Source of the DNA: Raphanus sativus
Lineage: Eukaryota > Streptophyta > Magnoliopsida > Brassicales > Brassicaceae
Assembly (NCBI RefSeq): GCF_000801105.2
Contig: NW_026615384.1
Span: 1-64,000 of the forward strand
Reading direction: 5' to 3'
Length of the DNA stretch: 64,000 bases
Both the position numbers and the translations under genes were made by a program. Below the pieces are notes generated by a model. It was given only the letters and a program-made list of their open reading frames with translations. It did not search any database and had not been told where the DNA came from. Below, piece after piece: positions 43,859 to 55,400 of this stretch; position 1 is the stretch's first letter, and each line of letters starts with the position of its first letter.

Positions 43859-44375
43859 TGTTGAAATGAGTGAAAGAAATAAATGAGGAGAAGTTAAATA
43901 ATCTGAGGTTGAGGTTTACAAAAGTTACTATGCAGTAAATAAAAGTTACTGCATAGTAACAAGGTAAATAGAGTGTGAGAAGGGTAAATACTGAAGTGGA
44001 GAGACTTGACTTGGAAGGCAAGCTCAAGCACAGTGTTTGAATCACAAGGAGAAGACCGTTTGAGGATAAGGTGATCCGCGTGTGACAGGCTGGAAAGTGA
44101 GACGGATCTGGTCAAGATGCCATTGGCATCTCTCATTCTGGTCCATACATTTCAAAGCTGGTCAGCTCGGCTACTGTTCCTAAGTCCCTTAGTGTCTTTT
44201 CTCATTTGTGTAACCTAGTGTCTTATGCTCCCATATATATTTGTAACCTCACTTCTCTGAATGATTAACGAGTTCTTCTTTTACACTGCCGTCGCTCTCT
44301 CTCAATTTATTCATCATGTTCATCACACATTTCACCTATAATCATCCTTAAACTCAATACTTATATAAAATTTCA
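43859..44375 (+). repeat. Cop3 3' LTR
   Basis: A 517-bp copy of 38294-38810 with no differences seen, followed by the TSD ggttg. Confidence 0.93.
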
Positions 44376-45727
44376 GGTTGGTAGCAAGAGGCTTCACTCA
44401 AACCTATGGAGAGGATTACCTTGATACCTTTGCGCCTGTTGCAAAACTACACACCATAAGGATAGTCCTATCCTTAGCAGTCAACTTAGAGTGGGATCTA
44501 TGGCAAATGGATGTGAAGAATGCATTCTTACAAGGAGAGTTGGAAGATGAAGTTTACATGAAGCCACCTCCTGGTCTTGAACACTTAGTGAAGCCAGGCA
44601 ATGTTCTTAGATTGAAGAAAGCTATCTATGGTCTGAAGCAATCACCAAGAGCCTGGTATCACAAACTAAGCGCCACACTTAATGGGAGAGGCTTTGTGAA
44701 GTCAGAAGCCGATCATACCTTGTTCACACTCACCAGCAAGAAGGGAATCATTGTGATCCTAGTGTATGTGTATGATATCATCATCACTGGCAGTGACAAA
44801 GAGGGGATACTTGCAACCAAGGCATATCTCAAGACATCCTTTGATATCAAGGATTTGGGAGAGCTCAAATATTTTCTAGGCATTGAGATATGTCGATCCA
44901 AGGAAGGATTGTTCTTATCTCAAAGGAAGTATGCTTTAGATTTGCTAAAGGAGGCTGGTGATCTAGGAGGAAGAACAGCTAAGACACCACTAGAAGATGG
45001 GTACAAAGTGATGCGAGAGGGGGAGATTGATAACAAGCCATATGGAGATGTGAAACACTATAGAAGGATGGTGGGAAAGCTTATATATCTCACTATCACA
45101 AGGCCAGATATATGCTTTGCAGTTAATCAAGTGAGTCAGCACATGCAAGCACCCAAGATACACCACTGGAACATGGTTGAGAGGATACTAAGATATCTAA
45201 GAGAGGCGCCAGGACAAGGAGTGTGGATGGGATGCAACAAGAGCACAGAAATCGTTGGGTATTGTGATGCTGATTGGGCAGGGGATAGAGTTGATAGGAG
45301 ATCAACTACAGGCTACTGCACCTTCATTGGAGGCAACTTAGTGACTTGGAAGAGCAAGAAGCAAAAGGTTGTGTCATGTTCAAGTGCTGAAGCTGAATAC
45401 AGGGCAATGAGGAAGCTAACCAGTGAGCTGATCTGGATCAGGAATCTGCTTAAAGACTTGGGCATAGAGACTTCATCTCCAATCACCATGCACTGTGACA
45501 ATCAAGCTGCAATACATATAGCATCCAACAATGTGTTTCATGAGAGGACTAAACACATTGAGGTGGATTGCCATAAAGTAAGGCAGGCTGTAGAGCAAAG
45601 GATAATCTTGCCATGCTACACAAGAAGTGAGGATCAGTTGGCTGACATCTTCACCAAGGCTGCTAGTACTAAGGTTTGCGAGTTCATACACTCTAAGTTG
45701 GGACTCGTGGATCTTTCATCACACTGA
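44376..45727 (+). pseudogene. Cop2 gag-pol, 3' part (RT and RNase H), RT active site altered
   Basis: This continues the Cop2 frame after Cop3. It covers VARGFTQTYGEDY through RNase H (GYCDADWAGD, SSAEAEYRAM, HCDNQAAIH) to a stop at 45727. The reverse transcriptase catalytic motif reads YVYD: the codon at 44771-44773 is TAT where the other elements have GAT, so the first of the two metal-binding aspartates is lost. Loss of either aspartate abolishes polymerisation in known reverse transcriptases. The frame is otherwise open. Confidence 0.93.
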
Positions 45728-45868
45728 TCCCCTTAGCCATGAGGTGTTCTACTCTTTTTCCTTGATATGTTTTTGTCCCTCTGGGTTTTGCATATCAAGG
45801 TTTTAATGAGGGAATGCTTCATGGCTTCCAAGCTTGACTTGTTCCATATGGTCAAGCTTGAGGGGGAG
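45728..45868 (+). promoter_or_regulatory. Cop2 3' region: conserved stem-loop, inverted repeat and polypurine tract
   Basis: The outer stem pairs agccatgaggtgttc (45735-45749) with gaatgcttcatggct (45812-45826), 15 pairs of which three are G-U. The inner stem ccttgatatg (45760-45769) pairs perfectly with catatcaagg (45791-45800). The 21-nt loop contains ttttgtccctctgggtttt. An inverted repeat lies at 45829-45838 and 45851-45860, with the polypurine tract at 45861-45868. Confidence 0.8.
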
Positions 45869-46414
45869 TGTTGAGATGAAGCAATAAGTGTTGATGAAGT
45901 GATGAAGAACAAGAGGGAACCAGGCGAGTTTAAACTAAGTAAAGGAGGAAGTAACTTGAGAGACAAGTCTGTTCATGCACCATGCAACCTAGTGTGAAGT
46001 GCAAGGCAAGACTTGAAGTGTATCTCGCCTGGTATGATTAAAGGAAGATACCTTATGCTATCAGAAGCAATAGGAACGTTAGAGGATTGGATCACATGGG
46101 TTGGTTAAGGTTCAAAGTCAAGAGAGACGTTGAGGACCTGTCGCTATCCCGGATCAGTGTGCGCAGATCATCCTTGTCTTCTTTCTCAATTGTTTATTCA
46201 TTGTCTAGGGTTCTACTTGTTTATTATTTCCCTTCTGTCGACATTGTACTTGTATGTCTCTATATATGGGTTGCTCCCATAAACAAATCAATCAAGTGAA
46301 TCATTTCTATTATTCTCTCATCTTCTCACTCGCCATGTTTCTCTCTTTCTCTTAAGTCTCACACAAGTTACTAATCTTCTCTACTAAACTCTTCTTGATT
46401 CTCTAATTCTCACA
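45869..46414 (+). repeat. Cop2 3' LTR
   Basis: A 546-bp copy of 34558-35103 with three substitutions seen. It is followed by the TSD cctat and then satellite in register. Confidence 0.92.
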
Positions 46415-49400
46415 CCTATGAGATTTATTCAACTTCCTGGTTATTCTCCACTGATTAGTGGTTCCAAATAAAGCTTCTTAGATCGTGGTTCATCCTGGTT
46501 TGATAAGAATTATCCAGATAATGGCATATGACCGAACAGGCTAATCTGGAATCATCTGGATAGAAAGTGGGATATCTTTTTACTCACAACTCCTATGAGA
46601 TTTATTCAACTTCCTGGTTATTCTCCACTGATTAGTGGTTCCCAATCAAGCTTCTTATATATTGGTTCATCCTGGTTTGATAAGAATCATGAAGATATTG
46701 CCATATGTCCGAACAGGCTAATCTGGAATCATCTGGATAGAAAGTGGGATATCTTCTTACTCACAACTCCTATGAGATTTATTCAACTTCCTGGTTATTC
46801 TCCACTGATTAGTGGTTCCAAATAAAGCTTCTTAGATCGTGGTTCATCCTGGTTTGATAAGAATCATGAAGATAATGGCATATGTCCGAACAGGCTAATC
46901 TGGAATCATCTGGATAGAAGGTGGGATATCTTCTTGCTCACAACACTTATGAGATTTATTCAACTTCCTGGTTATTCTCCACTGATTAGTGGTTCCAAAT
47001 AAAGCTTCTTAGATCGTGGTTCATCCTGGTTTGATAAGAATCATGAAGATATTGGCATATGTCCGAACAGGCTAATCTGGAATCATCTGGATAGAAAGTG
47101 GGATATCTTCTTACTCACAACTCCTATGAGATTTATTCAACTTCCTGGTTATTCTCCACTGATTAGTGGTTCCAAATAAAGCTTCTTAGATCGTGGTTCA
47201 TCCTGGTTTGATAAGAATCATGAAGATATTGGCATATGTCCGAACAGGCTAATCTGGAATCATCTGGATAGAAAGTGGGATATCTTCTTACTCACAACTC
47301 CTATGAGATTTATTCAACTTCCTGGTTATTCTCCACTGATTAGTGGTTCCAAATAAAGCTTCTTAGATCGTGGTTCATCCTGGTTTGATAAGAATCATGA
47401 AGATATTGCCATATGTCCGAACAGGCTAATCTGGAATCATCTGGATAGAAAGTGGGATATCTTCTTACTCACAACTCCTATGAGATTTATTCAACTTCCT
47501 GGTTATTCTCCACTGATTAGTGGTTCCAAATAAAGCTTCTTAGATCGTGGTTCATCCTGGTTTGATAAGAATCATGAAGATATTGCCATATGTCCGAACA
47601 GGCTAATCTGGAATCATCTGGATAGAAAGTGGGATATCTTCTTACTCACAACTCCTATGAGATTTATTCAACTTCCTGGTTATTCTCCACTGATTAGTGG
47701 TTCCAAATAAAGCTTCTTAGATCGTGGTTCATCCTGGTTTGATAAGAATCATGAAGATATTGGCATATGTCCGAACAGGCTAATCTGGAATCATCTGGAT
47801 AGAAGGTGGGATATCTTCTTACTCACAACTCCTATGAGATTTATTCAACTTCCTGGTTATTCTCCACTGATTAGTGGTTCCAAATAAAGCTTCTTAGATC
47901 GTGGTTCATCCTGGTTTGATAAGAATCATGAAGATATTGCCATATGTCCGAACAGGCTAATCTGGAATCATCTGGATAGAAAGTGGGATATCTTCTTACT
48001 CACAACTCCTATGAGATTTATTCAACTTCCTGGTTATTCTCCACTGATTAGTGGTTCCAAATAAAGCTTCTTAGATCGTGGTTCATCCTGGTTTGATAAG
48101 AATCATGAAGATATTGCATATGTCCGAACAGGCTAATCTGGAATCATCTGGATAGAAAGTGGGATATCTTCTTACTCACAACTCCTATGAGATTTATTCA
48201 ACTTCCTGGTTATTCTCCACTGATTAGTGGTTCCAAATAAAGCTTCTTAGATCGTGGTTCATCCTGGTTTGATAAGAATCATGAAGATATTGCCATATGT
48301 CCGAACAGGCTAATCTGGAATCATCTGGATAGAAAGTGGGATATCTTCTTACTCACAACTCCTATGAGATTTATTCAACTTCCTGGTTATTCTCCACTGA
48401 TTAGTGGTTCCAAATAAAGCTTCTTAGATCGTGGTTCATCCTGGTTTGATAAGAATCATGAAGATATTGCCATATGTCCGAACAGGCTAATCTGGAATCA
48501 TCTGGATAGAAAGTGGGATATCTTCTTACTCACAACTCCTATGAGATTTATTCAACTTCCTGGTTATTCTCCACTGATTAGTGGTTCCAAATAAAGCTTC
48601 TTAGATCGTGGTTCATCCTGGTTTGATAAGAATCATGAAGATATTGCCATATGTCCGAACAGGCTAATCTGGAATCATCTGGATAGAAAGTGGGATATCT
48701 TCTTACTCACAACTCCTATGAGATTTATTCAACTTCCTGGTTATTCTCCACTGATTAGTGGTTCCAAATAAAGCTTCTTAGATCGTGGTTCATCCTGGTT
48801 TGATAAGAATCATGAAGATATTGCATATGTCCGAACAGGCTAATCTGGAATCATCTGGATAGAAAGTGGGATATCTTCTTACTCACAACTCCTATGAGAT
48901 TTATTCAACTTCCTGGTTATTCTCCACTGATTAGTGGTTCCAAATAAAGCTTCTTAGATCGTGGTTCATCCTGGTTTGATAAGAATCATGAAGATAATGG
49001 CATATGTCCGAACAGGCTAATCTGGAATCATCTGGATAGAAAGTGGGATATCTTCTTACTCACAACTCCTATGAGATTTATTCAACTTCCTGGTTATTCT
49101 CCACTGATTAGTGGTTCCAAATAAAGCTTCTTAGATCGTGGTTCATCCTGGTTTGATAAGAATCATGAAGATATTGCCATATGTCCGAACAGGCTAATCT
49201 GGAATCATCTGGATAGAAAGTGGGATATCTTCTTACTCACAACTCCTATGAGATTTATTCAACTTCCTGGTTATTCTCCACTGATTAGTGGTTCCAAATA
49301 AAGCTTCTTAGATCGTGGTTCATCCTGGTTTGATAAGAATCATGAAGATAATGGCATATGTCCGAACAGGCTAATCTGGAATCATCTGGATAGAAAGTGG

Positions 49401-50913
49401 GATATCTTCTTACTCACAACTCCTATGAGATTTATTCAACTTCCTGGTTATTCTCCACTGATTAGTGGTTCCAAATAAAGCTTCTTAGATCGTGGTTCAT
49501 CCTGGTTTGATAAGAATCATGAAGATATTGCCATATGTCCGAACAGGCTAATCTGGAATCATCTGGATAGAAAGTGGGATATCTTCTTACTCACAACTCC
49601 TATGAGATTTATTCAACTTCCTGGTTATTCTCCACTGATTAGTGGTTCCAAATAAAGCTTCTTAGATCGTGGTTCATCCTGGTTTGATAAGAATCATGAA
49701 GATAATGCCATATGTCCGAACAGGCTAATCTGGAATCATCTGGATAGAAAGTGGGATATCTTCTTACTCACAACTCCTATGAGATTTATTCAACTTCCTG
49801 GTTATTCTCCACTGATTAGTGGTTCCAAATAAAGCTTCTTAGATCGTGGTTCATCCTGGTTTGATAAGAATCATGAAGATATTGCCATATGTCCGAACAG
49901 GCTAATCTGGAATCATCTGGATAGAAAGTGGGATATCTTCTTACTCACAACTCCTATGAGATTTATTCAACTTCCTGGTTATTCTCCACTGATTAGTGGT
50001 TCCAAATAAAGCTTCTTAGATCGTGGTTCATCCTGGTTTGATAAGAATCATGAAGATATTGCCATATGTCCGAACAGGCTAATCTGGAATCATCTGGATA
50101 GAAAGTGGGATATCTTCTTACTCACAACTCCTATGAGATTTATTCAACTTCCTGGTTATTCTCCACTGATTAGTGGTTCCAAATAAAGCTTCTTAGATCG
50201 TGGTTCATCCTGGTTTGATAAGAATCATGAAGATATTGCCATATGTCCGAACAGGCTAATCTGGAATCATCTGGATAGAAAGTGGGATATCTTCTTACTC
50301 ACAACTCCTATGAGATTTATTCAACTTCCTGGTTATTCTCCACTGATTAGTGGTTCCAAATAAAGCTTCTTAGATCGTGGTTCATCCTGGTTTGATAAGA
50401 ATCATGAAGATATTGCCATATGTCCGAACAGGCTAATCTGGAATCATCTGGATAGAAAGTGGGATATCTTCTTACTCACAACTCCTATGAGATTTATTCA
50501 ACTTCCTGGTTATTCTCCACTGATTAGTGGTTCCAAATAAAGCTTCTTAGATCGTGGTTCATCCTGGTTTGATAAGAATCATGAAGATATTGCCATATGT
50601 CCGAACAGGCTAATCTGGAATCATCTGGATAGAAAGTGGGATATCTTCTTACTCACAACTCCTATGAGATTTATTCAACTTCCTGGTTATTCTCCACTGA
50701 TTAGTGGTTCCAAATAAAGCTTCTTAGATCGTGGTTCATCCTGGTTTGATAAGAATCATGAAGATATTGCCATATGTCCGAACAGGCTAATCTGGAATCA
50801 TCTGGATAGAAAGTGGGATATTTCTTACTCAAAACTCCTATGAGATTTATTCAACTTCCTGGTTATTCTCCACTGATTAGTGGTTCCAAATAAAGCTTCT
50901 TAGATCGTGGTTC
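46415..50913 (+). repeat. Satellite array III, 177-bp monomer, about 25 copies
   Basis: It continues array II in phase after the Cop2 TSD. The first two to three units are divergent: tatccagataatggcatatgaccg near 46510, and cccaatcaagcttcttatat near 46640. The rest are near-identical to the common form, with a few gataatggcat, gatattggcat and 1-nt-short gatattgcat units. The array ends at phase 11 against Cop4. Confidence 0.95.
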
Positions 50914-51465
50914 TGATAATTTGTATGAATTAAGATAGTAAGATTGGTGAGAATTGAAGTATCAAAGAGGCAAGTATGAGAGATATCCGAGAGAGAGAGA
51001 GAGTGAGAGAGTTTGCGCAAGTAAAAGAGACAAAGAGAGGAATTATATTTCCTTAATCTTAAGTGGTAACCTATTACAAGCTATTTAAAGACATACAAGA
51101 GGAGGAAGGTCGACAGGATTAAGAGAATAAACAAATGAAGGTAGTACAGAAAGAATAAAGAAATGGGAGAGAGGTCGAGATCAGGGCAGGCTCGTTCAGC
51201 CAGGTGAAAGTGACAGCACCTAACGGTTGGCACTGCACTGATCTTCCTTGTTGAACCCGTGATCACTCTCTCAACGTTCTCTCCTCTTTGTCGACATCCT
51301 TCCTATTTAAATTCTCCTTTTAAATAACCCAAGTCTTTCCTTGACTTGCAAGACACTCATGAGTTTATTCAAACTCCTCATTGGCGCGCCAAACACTTCT
51401 CCTCTTCATTCTCTCATAGTCTCTTGTTAACACCAGATCACTCCTTTTATTTCTTCATGTCAACA
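50914..51465 (-). repeat. Cop4 3' LTR (552 bp)
   Basis: It begins tgataatttg and ends tgtcaaca on the plus strand. It has the same length as the Cop6 LTR and related ends, but is clearly diverged from it in the middle. It contains a (ga)n-rich tract near 50990 and the 12-bp palindrome ttggcgcgccaa at 51381-51392. Confidence 0.85.
51380..51393 (-). promoter_or_regulatory. E2F-like site in the Cop4 LTR
   Basis: The minus strand reads TTTGGCGCGCCAAT, containing the E2F consensus TTTSSCGC within a perfect palindrome. It is about 75-85 nt into the LTR in element orientation (U3). Regulation by E2F is inference. Confidence 0.4.
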
Positions 51466-51606
51466 CTCCCCCTCAAGCTTGACCATATGAAACAAGTCAA
51501 GCTTGGAAGCCATGAAGCAATCCTCATTAAAACCTTAGCTAGGCAAAACCCAGTGGGATAAAATCCAAGCCAAGGAAAAAGAGTAGATCACTTCATGGAG
51601 GAGAGA
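51466..51606 (-). promoter_or_regulatory. Cop4 3' region: polypurine tract, inverted repeat and stem-loop
   Basis: The polypurine tract complement ctccccctc is at 51466-51474. An inverted repeat caagcttgac/gtcaagcttg follows. The outer stem pairs 51510-51522 with 51586-51598 (13 pairs, two G-U). The inner stem ccttagctagg/ccaagccaagg at about 51533-51575 has one G-U and one mismatch. The weaker inner pairing fits the decayed state of the element. Confidence 0.65.
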
Positions 51607-51781
51607 TCAGTGACATGAGATATCTAGGAGTCCCATCCTTGGATGAATGGACTCACACACTTTAGTACTTGCTACCTTTGTGAAGATATCAGCTAGCTGG
51701 TCTTCACTTCTTGTGTAGCATGGGAGGATCACTTGCTGCTCCACTGCTTGTCTCACCTTGTGACAGTCTACTTCTATGTGT
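51607..51781 (-). pseudogene. Cop4 gag-pol C-terminal fragment
   Basis: The minus strand encodes the copia RNase H tail (CHKVRQAVEQQVILPCYTRS-like, then a Leu-rich end) down to a TGA at 51607-51609. Cop5 interrupts it at 51781. The upstream remainder resumes at 57800. Confidence 0.85.
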
Positions 51782-52339
51782 TATGATTTTAGAGAATAGA
51801 GTAGGTATTAAGAGAATGATAAGAGATTAAGAGAGATAATGAGAGAATCAGAGAGAGAATAGGAGAAAAGAGTTTCTAGATCTAATAGTGCTCAAATAGT
51901 ATCATGTTTGATCTTAGAGAGAAAGAGGCTCCAAAGTGTTGATTTCATTAAGAGAAGTGATTACAAATATATAGTAGAGAGTAAGAGAGGGTTTTCGACA
52001 AGTAAACCACTATTACAAGCATGTGTAGTCAAAAAGAAGAAGCTTAATACTTGGCTGTGAATGCTCACATGCTCATGCACCTTTACAGCCTGTTCCAGCC
52101 TGGTTTGTGCGACCATATCACTCCAACGGTCGACTCCTTTCTTCTCTAGGAGTCACTGTGCTAATACTCTTCTTCCTTCAGTGTCACACATCTTCTTTTA
52201 CTCACTAGATTAACCCCACTCTTAGTTACCACACAGTAACTTTATTTTTACTGTGTGGTAACTTTTCTCAAGTTACTTTTCTTCTCATCTTCTCTTCATG
52301 ATCACAATACTCCTCATCTCTTCTCACCACATTTCAACA
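51782..52339 (-). repeat. Cop5 3' LTR
   Basis: The left copy, from tatgatttt to tttcaaca. It includes the 15-bp hairpin at 52225-52262 and a caaatatata box near 51966. Confidence 0.93.
52225..52262. promoter_or_regulatory. LTR hairpin of Cop5
   Basis: A perfect 15-bp inverted repeat (gttaccacacagtaa / ttactgtgtggtaac) with the 8-nt loop ctttattt begins about 77 nt from the LTR start in element orientation. The second copy is at 57680-57717. The arms resemble those of Cop3 but differ at paired positions. Confidence 0.75.
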
Positions 52340-52481
52340 CTCCCCCTCAAGCTTGACCATGTGGAACAAGTCGAGCTTGGAAGGACCATGAGATCTTCCT
52401 CATTAAAAACCTCATCAAAGAAAACCCATTGGGACAAAACTTTGATGAGGGAAAAAGAGTAAAGACCTCATGATCAGGGGA
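52340..52481 (-). promoter_or_regulatory. Cop5 3' region: polypurine tract, inverted repeat and conserved stem-loop
   Basis: The polypurine tract complement is at 52340-52348. An inverted repeat lies at 52348-52357 and 52370-52379 (9 of 10 pairs). The outer stem pairs 52387-52397 with 52462-52472 (one G-U). The inner stem cctcatcaaag (52410-52420) pairs perfectly with ctttgatgagg (52440-52450). The loop is aaaacccattgggacaaaa. The outer stem starts about 9 nt after the stop codon. Confidence 0.8.
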
Positions 52482-55400
52482 CTATTGAGTGGGTGAAAGA
52501 TCAATGAGTCCTAACCTGATGTGTATGGACTCCATTGTCTTTTGCCTTGCTGCCTTGGTGAATACATCTGCCAACTGATCTTCACTTCTAGTGTAACATG
52601 GCAAGATCACTCCCAAAACTATCATCTGTCTTACCTTGTGACAATCAACCTCGATGTGTTTTGTCCTCTCATGAAACACAGAGTTTGTAGCAATGTGAAT
52701 GGCAGCTTGATTGTCACAATGCATGGTCATTGGTGTAGCTTGCTCGATCTCCAAGTGCTTCAAGATCCCCTTGATCCACACTAGCTCATTAGTAAGCTTC
52801 AGCATAGCTCTATACTCAGCCTCAGCACTTGAACATGACACCACCTTCTGCTTCTTGCTCTTCCAAGTAACCATGTTCCCTCCAATGAAGGTGCAGTACC
52901 CGGTTGTAGACTTCCTATCATTCCTATCACCAGCCCAATCCGCATCACAGTAACCAACCACTTCAGTGCTCTTGTTGCACCCCATCCATACACCTAACCC
53001 TTGAGTTCCATTGATATACATCAGCACTCTCTCCACCATTCTCCAATGATGCTCCTTGGGTTGTTGCATATGTTGACTGACTTGATTCACTGCAAAACAT
53101 ATGTCTGGCCGAGTGATAGTAAGGTAAATCAGCTTCCCCACCAGCTTCCTATACAACTTGGGATCATGAAATGGCTTGCTATCTTCCATCTCCCCCTCTC
53201 TTGGAATCTTGTACCCATCCTCCATGGGCATCTTGGCAGTCTTTCCTCCATAAGCACCTGCATCTTTCAAAAGATCAAGTGCATATTTTCTTTGAGATAT
53301 GAATAAGCCCTCCTTGGACCTGCACAACTCAATCCCAAGAAAATATTTCATCTCTCCCAAGTCTTTTATGTCAAAGACAGACTTGAGATAGTCTTTGGTA
53401 TCTTGTATACCTGTTTTATCAGAACCAGTAATGATAATATCATCAACATATACAAGAATAACAATGATACCTCCTGGTGTAACCAGAGTGAAGAGTGTGT
53501 GATCCAACTCACACTTCCTGAATCCTTTACCATTCAGAGTGGTGCTGAGCTTGTGATACCAAGCCCTTGGTGATTGCTTCAACCCATATATAGCTTTCTT
53601 CAGTCTTAAAACATTTCCTGGTTTTACCATCCCTTCCATTCCTGGTGGTGGTAGCATGTAGACTTCATCCTCTAGCTCCCCCTGAAGAAAGGCATTCTTC
53701 ACATCCATTTGCCATAGATCCCACTCAAGGTTGACTGCAAGAGACAGCACTACTCTGATAGTATGAAGCTTGGCGACTGGAGCAAATGTATCTATGTAGT
53801 CTTCTCCATAGGTTTGTGTAAAGCCCCTTGCTACCAGTCTAGTCTTCCTCCTGTCTATCTTACCATTAGGTAGATACTTTATGGTAAAGATCCACTTGCA
53901 TGAAACTGCTCTCTTTCCTTTAGGTAACTTGCTTTCATACCAAGTGTCATTTCTTATCATTGCATCAGCCTCTGCATTGACTGAATCTCTCCACTCTTGG
54001 ATTAGCATAGCTTCTTCATAGCTTCTTGGAACGTAGCTCTCATCCAAGCTCACCATGAAAGCACAATGTTCTTCAGGATACTCGGCAAAGGAGCATACAG
54101 CTTGAGAAGGATGCTCCACTGCTTGGGCATTGTAGTACACTCTTGTGTTTACCCAAGAGGAAGGATCCTTCCTTACTCTAGTGCTCCTTCTCAAAGGCAC
54201 TTCCACTTGCTGTTCAGTCACTTCTTGTTCACTGCCAGCTTCTTCTTGACCTTCATTAGTCTCTTCTTGTTCAGTTTGATCAACCACTTGACCTCTCTCA
54301 CTATCACCAGCTGGTTCATCATCTGATCTTCTTCCACTTTGAGCAGGATCCGAGCCTTGATCTCCATGACCTCCAGCTTCAGACTCATGCTCATCTCCCC
54401 CCTCATGCTCAAGGTGGGAGATATCTTGTTCTTCCCGAGTAGTGTGTTCTTGACTACTCTGATCCTGGGACACTCCAATGCCTAGCCCCTCCATAATAAT
54501 CCTCAAGCTCCTGGCTCTGTCAGATTGCTGAGTTAAATCCTCAAGATCCTTCCAGTTCTCACCCTCATAGTAGCCCTTATCCTCCATGAATTTCACATCC
54601 CGGGAGATCAACATCCTTCTTGCCTTGGTATCAAAACACTTGTAACCCTTTTGACTTGTAGAGTACCCAATGAACATAGCCTTAGTGCTCTTGGCTTCAA
54701 GCTTGTTTCTGGTCTCACTAGGAACTAGCACATAGCACACACAGCCAAAGATTCTCAAGTGTTCCAACACTGGCCGACTCTTGTTTAATACTTCAAATGG
54801 GGATTGATCTCCTAGTATCTTGGTTGGTGTCCTGTTGATCAGATAACAAGCAACAATTACAGCATCACTCCAATACCTCTTGGGGACACTGGTGTGAAAC
54901 ATCATGGATCTTGCAACTTCCATAAGGTGTCTATTCTTCCTCTCAGCAACTCCATTCTGTTGAGGAGTGTATGGGCAACTAGTTTGATGTAGAATCCCAT
55001 GCTTGGCTAGGTGATCTTTGAAAGCATTTCCAGTATACTCTCCACCATTATCTGACCTGAAAATCTTTATCTTGGCATTATAATGGTTAGAAACATATGC
55101 TTGGAAATTTTTAAAAGCATCTAGCACCCTATCTTTTGTTTTAATCATTGTTAACCAGGTGTATTTGGATTTTTCATCAATAAAAGTGACAAAATACTTG
55201 TAACTATCCCTAGATAAACAAGGAGCTGTCCACACATCAGAATGAATAAGATCAAAACAATTCTCATAAAGAGTAGATGATCTTTGAAAGACAGTCTTAC
55301 AATGTTTACCCAAGATACAAGCTTCACAATCTTTATTAAACATGACACCTGGTAACATTAAGCTTAAAGCTCTAGAATGAGGATGGCCTAGCCTAGCATG

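Larger units (their letters stand above)
38294..44375 (+). mobile_element. Cop3: intact Ty1/copia element nested in Cop2 (6082 bp)
   Basis: The 517-bp LTRs show no differences on reading. The TSD ggttg is at 38289-38293 and 44376-44380. The target is the reverse transcriptase region of Cop2. It has a complete gag-pol frame, primer site and polypurine tract. It must be younger than Cop2, consistent with its LTR identity. Confidence 0.95.
34558..46414 (+). mobile_element. Cop2: defective Ty1/copia element, split by Cop3
   Basis: The 546-bp LTRs are at 34558-35103 and 45869-46414, with a 5-bp TSD cctat at 34553-34557 and 46415-46419. Removing Cop3 leaves about 5.8 kb. The LTRs differ at three positions on reading (near 34629, 34859 and 34887), so the insertion is recent but older than Cop1 and Cop3. 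Coding lesions: an in-frame TAG in gag, YVDD changed to YVYD, and the Cop3 insertion in reverse transcriptase. Confidence 0.93.

Noticed and set aside
46595..46825. Open frame of 76 codons at the start of array III
   Set aside because: Same cause: one variant monomer lacks the taa. It is not a gene.
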